64,000 nt of DNA, taken from positions 1,364,001 to 1,428,000 of the forward strand of contig CP036352.1 in NCBI GenBank assembly GCA_007753915.1, read 5' to 3'. The position numbers were made by a program, and so were the translations under genes. The stretch is from Phycisphaerae bacterium RAS2 (GTDB lineage Bacteria > Planctomycetota > Phycisphaerae > UBA1845 > UTPLA1). The notes under the pieces are model-generated. The model was given only the letters and a program-made list of their open reading frames with translations, was not told the DNA's origin and made no database searches. Below, piece by piece: positions 59,218-64,000 of this stretch (its first letter is position 1; every line of letters starts with the position of its first letter).

Positions 59218-61035
59218 TTAGACTCGGCCGTAGTTCGCGAGCTTCCATTGGCGGCGAATTTCTTTGTCGGCCATCTTGGTGCAGACGCGACCGTAGATCG
59301 TGCGCCAGTAGAGCTTCCACGCGGCGGCGGTTCGGCCGGGCCCGCACAGGAATTGCTTGAGGAATCGGAGCTTGTCCGACGCGGTGCAGGCCGGGCTGGA
59401 CAATAAACTGGCACACAGCCTCACAACCCCGCGAAGCTGCTGTGTCTCCGTCGTGCGGCGGACGTGACTGATGCCGTCCATGTCGATGAAAGTCAGAAGC
59501 GGGGGCGTCGTATAGGGCGCGGGCCAGACGACAAGAAGGTTCGGCGCCTTCAGGTCGCGATGAACGAAGCCGCGCTCATAAAACGCTTTCAGCAATCGCA
59601 CCACGGCGTCGATCAGTTGGTTCTTCACCTCGCGCTGCCGATCGGGCGATACCTGCGCGAGATCGCGTGTGAGAAACGTCTCAAGATCGACCGAGTTCTG
59701 CACGAACTCCGTCATCAGCAGCGAATCAACCCGAACAAACCGCGCGACGTACCGCTCCAGCACCAGCATCGGCGCCGCCACCGGCAGATCGCGGTTACTC
59801 AACATGTTGGCGATCTTCCACGATCGGCGATTGCGCGACGGCCCCAATGCATGAATCAGCCATTTCCAACCGTTGCGCGGCAGGTGGCGCTTTACGATCA
59901 CCGGCACCGATTCCGGCTGGACCGGCAACATCGCTTTGCAGACCGTCGCCGTGTGCGAGTCCTTGAGCAGGTCGTGTTTCGTCGGATCGACCCACGCCAG
60001 CGGCTCGCGCAGCCATTCCTTCCATTGGGCTTTCTTATAGGTGAGCCTGGATGCCAGGGCGGTCGGCGACGGATGCTTGCATTGCAGCAACACGTGGCCG
60101 CGCCAGCCTGGTGCGGGCTTGATGCGCGAGAAGTATCGGCTGTCGCGCGCGGTGCGTCGGTCGCGCTTCGACCAAAGTTTGTTGGCGTGCAGGTCCGCCT
60201 GAACCGCGAGATCAGCGGTGAGTCGGCCGGCGTCGATTCGAAAATGCCGTGCATACGGGCTGGTGCTGGCGAACGCATCGCGATGGGTCAGGTACGACTG
60301 CAGAAACCGCAGGCGCTGCGAGCGGGTTGCGTGCCGTCGGAACCATTGGTTGAGTTGTGCCAGGTTCGAGGCAATCTCGCGCATGCCGACCGGCCGGGCC
60401 GTGCGCGCCTTGTGCAAATCGACAAAGAAGACCTCGCAGGCGTCGCCGCGATGCCGCGCGAGAATGTTGCCCGGGTGCATGTCGTCGTGCTGAAAACCGC
60501 ACTGGTGCGCTCGTGCGATCAGGCGGGCCAGTGATTCGCTAAGCTGTGTTGCGCGGCGAGGGTCATCGCGTACCGCGAGCCAGAATTCATTCAATGGCGA
60601 GACATCACGCACGGCCTCGGTCACCAGAAGCGACGTACCCGTGCCCCCGCGGCGATCATCCCACGCAATCGCGACTGGCGCGACTGCGCAGACGCCATGT
60701 TCGGCAGCGTAGGTCCCGATCTTCCATTCACTCATGGCGGCCGGCCCGCGAAGCCGAAGCTTGATCCGGTCGGACACACTGTGCGGATGGTAATACTTGG
60801 CGAAGTACTCACGCCCGCCGCACGACACGCTCCAGACGTCACGGTGGCTGTTTCGCTTCACCAGTGTCGTCGTCGCGTCGGCACGAAGATTGAACCAGTC
60901 AATCCCTCCGCCGCGCAGCATGTCGGCATGGTCCGCAGCGGCGCGCCAGCGATGCGCGCCATCCATCCAGTCCATCCAGCGCGGGCTGGCCGGAGCATTT
61001 TCCACTGAACAGGAAGCAGTCAAGGCGCGCGTCAT
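59218..61035 (-). CDS. Two tandem WaaP/InaA-type kinase domains
   Basis: 605 residues from the ATG at 61035 (GGAG close upstream). The N-terminal kinase-like domain has Phe-Ala-Lys-Tyr-Tyr and the loop His-Asp-Asp-Met-His-Pro-Gly-Asn-Ile with Phe-Val-Asp-Leu-His (~180-215). The second domain has Val-Ile-Val-Lys-Arg-His and His-Arg-Asp-Leu-Lys-Ala-Pro-Asn-Leu with Phe-Ile-Asp-Met-Asp (~483-520). Both keep the catalytic Asp and the metal Asp of lipopolysaccharide-core or InaA kinases. Phosphorylation of envelope sugars is likely but inferred. It lies 10 bp upstream of the HEAT-like gene. Confidence 0.82.
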   Translation of the reverse strand: MTRALTASCSVENAPASPRWMDWMDGAHRWRAAADHADMLRGGGIDWFNLRADATTTLVKRNSHRDVWSVSCGGREYFAKYYHPHSVSDRIKLRLRGPAAMSEWKIGTYAAEHGVCAVAPVAIAWDDRRGGTGTSLLVTEAVRDVSPLNEFWLAVRDDPRRATQLSESLARLIARAHQCGFQHDDMHPGNILARHRGDACEVFFVDLHKARTARPVGMREIASNLAQLNQWFRRHATRSQRLRFLQSYLTHRDAFASTSPYARHFRIDAGRLTADLAVQADLHANKLWSKRDRRTARDSRYFSRIKPAPGWRGHVLLQCKHPSPTALASRLTYKKAQWKEWLREPLAWVDPTKHDLLKDSHTATVCKAMLPVQPESVPVIVKRHLPRNGWKWLIHALGPSRNRRSWKIANMLSNRDLPVAAPMLVLERYVARFVRVDSLLMTEFVQNSVDLETFLTRDLAQVSPDRQREVKNQLIDAVVRLLKAFYERGFVHRDLKAPNLLVVWPAPYTTPPLLTFIDMDGISHVRRTTETQQLRGVVRLCASLLSSPACTASDKLRFLKQFLCGPGRTAAAWKLYWRTIYGRVCTKMADKEIRRQWKLANYGRV

Positions 61036-61151
61036 GCAGTCTCCGGTTCGGCCGTCAAGCGGCCCGCGCGAGGTAACGGCTGTTTGCGCTGTGGAGGCGT
61101 CAATCAAGAGCGGATGTGCGGGATCAGTCTTGTAGGGCGAAGCGCACAATG

Positions 61152-61181
61152 ATTCTAGTCCCTGTGAGGGCCTTGGTCCAA
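61152..61181 (-). promoter_or_regulatory. Candidate promoter upstream of the double-kinase operon
   Basis: Minus-strand TTGGAC (61181-61176) and TAGAAT (61157-61152) with 18-bp spacing, about 115 bp before the kinase ATG. It could drive the kinase-HEAT-asd-HD set. Confidence 0.4.
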
Positions 61182-61324
61182 CCGTGAGGCACCGGTCCGT
61201 CGGCCGCCTCACCGTCAGTTTAGCGGATACAAAGGGTTACGCCACCCCGATTTGCGAAGTTTGGCACAGGCGCCAAGCCGATCAGGCGAAAGCGTGGCGA
61301 CAATCGCAGGCAAGGCTGGGGAGG

Positions 61325-62468
61325 CTACGGCTTTTTTTCACTGGCCGCTCGAACCGGTTCCTTCGCCCGTTTCTCGGCGCGGAGCCGCAACATGGCCTCG
61401 ATGTATTCGTCGATCGCGCCGTCGAGCACCTTCTGCGGATTGCCCGACTCGATGCCGGTGCGCAGGTCTTTCACTCGAGGGTCATCCAGCACGTAGTTGC
61501 GAATCTGATTCCCCCAGGCGATGTCGCCTTTCGCGGCGTTGATCTTCGCCATTTCGCCTTCGCGCTTCGCCTCTTCCAGGGCTTCCAGTTTCGAGACCAG
61601 CATCGCCATGGCCTGCTGCTTGTTTTGCGCCTGGCTGCGCTCGTTCACGCATTCAGCGACGATGCCTGTTGGAATGTGCTTGATGCGCACGGCGGACGCT
61701 ACCTTGTTGACGTTCTGCCCGCCCGCGCCGCTGCTTCGACAAAAGGCCGTGATTTCCAGGTCCTTCTCCGGAAGCTCGATGTTGCTTTCGGGGAATACCG
61801 GAAGCACATCCACCGCGGCAAAACTCGTCTGGCGCTTGCCCTGTGCGTTGAACGGGCTGATGCGCACGAGCCGGTGAACCCCTTGCTCGGTGCTCATGTA
61901 CCCGTAGGCGTAGGGGCCTTTGATAAGCAGGTTGACCGACTGAATGCCGGCTTCTTCGCCATCCTTGCGGTCCAGCTCTTCGACTTTGTAGCCCTTGCGC
62001 TCGAAGTACCGCAGGTACATGCGAAAGAGCATGGATGACCAGTCGCACGCCTCGGTCCCGCCCGCGCCGGCCTGGATGGAGAAGTAGCAATCGCGCCCGT
62101 CGTTCGGGCCGGACAGCAGCGCCATCAACGACACGCGGTCCAGCTCCTCGGCCAGCGCCACGCGTTCCTGATCGGCCTCGGCGAGCGTCGCGTCATCATT
62201 CTCCGATTTGCCGAGCTCGTACAACACGGCGATGTCGTCGGCGCGGCGCGTGACCGCTTCGACCGGGTCAATGATCGCTTTGAGACTCTTCAAATCAGCA
62301 ATGGTGGATTGCGCGGCCTTGCCCGAATCCCAGAATCCGGGGGCGCTCATCAGATCTTCTTTTTCTTTTAGCAGCTTCTTCTTGGTGGGGAGGTCAAAGA
62401 GAGTCCCGCAGCGCGGTGATGCGGGCCGTGAGTTCTTCCAGCGTGGCGGTTCCATCGGGCATCGGCAT
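61325..62468 (-). CDS. prfB: Peptide chain release factor 2 (with programmed +1 frameshift)
   Basis: Full product about 380 residues. Translation starts at ATG 62468 (GGGAG 8 nt upstream) and reads 24 codons to an in-frame TGA at 62396-62394; after a +1 shift at CTT-TGA-C it continues through GAC to the TAA/TGA at 61325. Downstream sequence is RF2: Ser-Pro-Phe anticodon-like motif, Gly-Gly-Gln in Gly-Ala-Gly-Gly-Gln-Asn-Val-Asn near 249, Arg-Asn-Tyr-Val-Leu-Asp-Asp-Pro-Arg. It terminates at UGA and UAA. The frameshift makes RF2 control its own level. Confidence 0.95.
62393..62399 (-). promoter_or_regulatory. prfB: Programmed +1 ribosomal frameshift site (CTTTGAC)
   Basis: Exactly the CUUUGAC heptamer used by RF2 genes: CTT in the P-site slips to TTT, the TGA is bypassed, and GAC is read next. 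A GGGA stretch lies upstream at about the right distance for the Shine-Dalgarno-like stimulator, though it is weaker than AGGGGG of E. coli. Confidence 0.93.
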
Positions 62469-62495
62469 GTCTGGCTCTCCCTATGTGTGTGTCGT

Positions 62496-62524
62496 ACTAT
62501 AGATCGGCTCGCAACGGACCGCAA
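62496..62524 (-). promoter_or_regulatory. Sigma70-like promoter of prfB
   Basis: Minus-strand TTGCGG (62524-62519) and TATAGT (62501-62496) with 17-bp spacing; the expected start is about 20 nt before the prfB ATG, which leaves room for its GGGAG. Confidence 0.6.
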
Positions 62525-62614
62525 CGCAAGACGGCGGCGCCGGCGCGACGTGCACGCCTTGCCGGTCCGGCGCGGTCCGGTGGCGGTAACAACCCCCGAC
62601 TCTATTGGCGACAA

Positions 62615-63907
62615 ATGGATAACACCGACACCCACTCAAACCCCGGCGCGCGGAAGTCGCGGGCCAACTGGCTGCTTCGGATCGTGCTGCTGATTGCGCT
62701 GGCGGTGCTTGGCGCGTGCATCTTCGACTTTCAGACGAAGCCCTTGCTGATCACCGGACCGATGGTTCAGTTGCCGCACGACGGTGGATTGAGCGTCGTC
62801 TGGGAAATGAAGGGTGATTGGATGGTGAACGGCGCCGTGCAGGTTTCCGGCACGGACGGATTGGAAAAGACCGTGGGAACATCCGGCGGCGCGTCGCCGG
62901 GGAAACAGCGATTTCAGGTGGCGATAGAGGACGTCAAGCCGGGGGCGACGTACACCTACACCCTCGTCAATCGCGGCTGGTTTCGCGATGTGCCCGTGGC
63001 CGGCCCGTTCACGGTGACCACGCCGCCGTTGCCGGGCAAGTCGTTTCGCTTCGCTTGCTTTGGCGACAGCGGCAGCGGCAGCAACAGCCAGGCCGAACTG
63101 GCCGAGCTGATCGCTTCGAAGAAGCCGGATGTCGTGATCCACACCGGCGACCTGATCTACCCGGCCGGCGACATCAACGACTATCGCCCCAAGTTCTTCG
63201 AGCCGTACAAGGATCTCATCACGAGTTGCTTCTTCATGCCGAGCCTCGGCAATCACGATTGCGCCACCCAGCGCGGCGCGCCCTTTCTCGAGGTGTTTGA
63301 CCTGCCACAGAACGGGCCGAAGGGAATCCCGCGGGAGCGGAACTATTGGTTCGACTACGGCGATGCGCGGTTCGTCGCGCTGGACTCGAACGACATCTTT
63401 CCGGCCGGTGTCATCACCGCGCTGGATCGCAAGGAAAAGGTCGGCCCGTGGCTGCGCGAGGTGCTGAAGGGCGCGGGCGGCAGGTGGAAGTTTGTTTACT
63501 TTCACCACCCGTTTTACACCCACAGCAAGCACGCGGCCGAAGGCGCGGCCTACATGAAAGAGTCGTATGTCGATATATTCGAGGAGTGCGGCGTCGACGT
63601 GGTCTTCACCGGGCACAACCACTTGTACGAGCGCACCGCGCCGATCCGCAAGGATCAGGTCATGCCTGAGGGGCAGGGCGTGGTTTACGTGGTGAGCGGC
63701 GCCGGCGGGGCCGAGCGCTATGCCAAGCGCCCCAATCCGCCGGCCTACCTACGCGTCGCGGTCGATGACGTGTTCAGCTTCACGCTGGTGGAACTGTCGG
63801 CGACGCGTTTTGAGCTTAAGCAGATCAATGAATCCGATGCGGTCATCGATACTTACGCTATTGAGAAAACGGGAACTTCTATGGCCGGCAAGGCTCAATC
63901 CGACTGA
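62615..63907 (+). CDS. Purple-acid-phosphatase-like metallophosphatase (possible lipoprotein)
   Basis: 430 residues. N-terminal hydrophobic segment with a possible lipobox Leu-Gly-Ala-Cys at ~32-35. A fibronectin-like N-terminal domain (~45-145) is followed by the metallophosphatase domain with Gly-Asp-Ser-Gly-Ser-Gly, Gly-Asp-Leu-Ile-Tyr-Pro, Gly-Asn-His-Asp, His-His-Pro-Phe-Tyr and Gly-His-Asn-His-Leu-Tyr-Glu-Arg, the metal-binding set of PAP-like enzymes (including the Tyr ligand in GDxxY). It hydrolyses phosphate esters outside the cytoplasm. Confidence 0.88.
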   Translation: MDNTDTHSNPGARKSRANWLLRIVLLIALAVLGACIFDFQTKPLLITGPMVQLPHDGGLSVVWEMKGDWMVNGAVQVSGTDGLEKTVGTSGGASPGKQRFQVAIEDVKPGATYTYTLVNRGWFRDVPVAGPFTVTTPPLPGKSFRFACFGDSGSGSNSQAELAELIASKKPDVVIHTGDLIYPAGDINDYRPKFFEPYKDLITSCFFMPSLGNHDCATQRGAPFLEVFDLPQNGPKGIPRERNYWFDYGDARFVALDSNDIFPAGVITALDRKEKVGPWLREVLKGAGGRWKFVYFHHPFYTHSKHAAEGAAYMKESYVDIFEECGVDVVFTGHNHLYERTAPIRKDQVMPEGQGVVYVVSGAGGAERYAKRPNPPAYLRVAVDDVFSFTLVELSATRFELKQINESDAVIDTYAIEKTGTSMAGKAQSD

Positions 63908-63959
63908 ATCGACTATCGTCCGAGTCGGGCCATGGCATCAGTATGATCAAAGTTTGGCC

Positions 63960-64000
63960 ATGGATCCGAGTCGCGACCAAGAGGGATTGGGTTGGGAAAG
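63960..64000 (+). CDS. Possible start of a further gene (truncated by window edge)
   Basis: An ATG at 63960 opens a frame (Met-Asp-Pro-Ser-Arg-Asp-Gln) that runs to the window edge. Another ATG at 63943 opens a second frame. There is no clear ribosome site and only a dozen codons, so this is very uncertain. Confidence 0.2.
   Translation, partial: MDPSRDQEGLGWE

Overview
This 64 kb window is GC-rich, densely coded and chromosomal. No single marker fixes the taxonomy, but the gene content points to a planctomycete-type bacterium (Planctomycetota, possibly a Phycisphaerae-like lineage; inference). The indications are a tail-anchored Ser/Thr kinase with an N-terminal zinc ribbon, secreted proteins carrying the 'DCNxNGxPDxCE' motif, many predicted lipoproteins of unknown function, a TPR/zinc-ribbon/YggX-like fusion protein, frequent GTG and TTG starts, and housekeeping genes scattered outside large operons.

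Layout. 0-16 kb: end of an acidic-tailed protein, a GYF_2/TM2 membrane protein, a secreted protein, proline dehydrogenase, a lipoprotein, a B12-binding-type protein, a zinc alcohol dehydrogenase, pgeF, queC, argS, rsfS, a K+-dependent-type membrane pyrophosphatase (hppA) and a FlgT_N/LPP20-like secreted protein coupled to a MocA-GNAT fusion. 17-23 kb: a five-gene MacAB-like export operon on the minus strand (Yip1-type membrane protein, HlyD-type adaptor, ATPase, two permeases). 23-32 kb: epimerase, Ser/Thr kinase, pilT, a TPR protein coupled to miaB, a PrcB_C-type lipoprotein, a GT2 glycosyltransferase and the YggX-like fusion. 32-34 kb: a recombination-prone accessory patch with 18-bp tandem arrays, REP-like palindromes and a duplicated gene end around an orphan membrane protein. 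34-47.6 kb: aldehyde dehydrogenase, a channel-like protein, tmRNA (ssrA), an AraC regulator, a phosphohexomutase homologue that has lost its active-site motifs and is coupled to a lipoprotein phosphatase, nadE, a secreted metzincin pair, a thioesterase, an EthD-like protein and an L,D-transpeptidase. 47.7-52 kb: citrate synthase, sucC, then an AT-richer island (PIN-like protein, DUF2442/DUF4160 pair) where sucD might be expected, and a molbindin. 52-64 kb: APC transporter, M1 aminopeptidase with HEAT repeats, a coupled HEAT protein/asd/HD-hydrolase operon, a double WaaP-type kinase, prfB with its programmed +1 frameshift, and a purple-acid-phosphatase-like enzyme.

How the genes work together. 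TCA-cycle functions (gltA, sucC), proline oxidation, NAD synthesis, aspartate-family amino-acid synthesis (asd), tRNA charging and modification (argS, queC, miaB) and ribosome control or rescue (rsfS, prfB, ssrA) supply the core. Export and envelope genes (MacAB-like operon, L,D-transpeptidase, pgeF, GT2, WaaP-like kinase, lipoproteins) make up much of the rest. No phage, CRISPR array or rRNA was seen. I did not find a clearly new multi-gene defence or metabolic system; the most unusual items are listed as separate findings.
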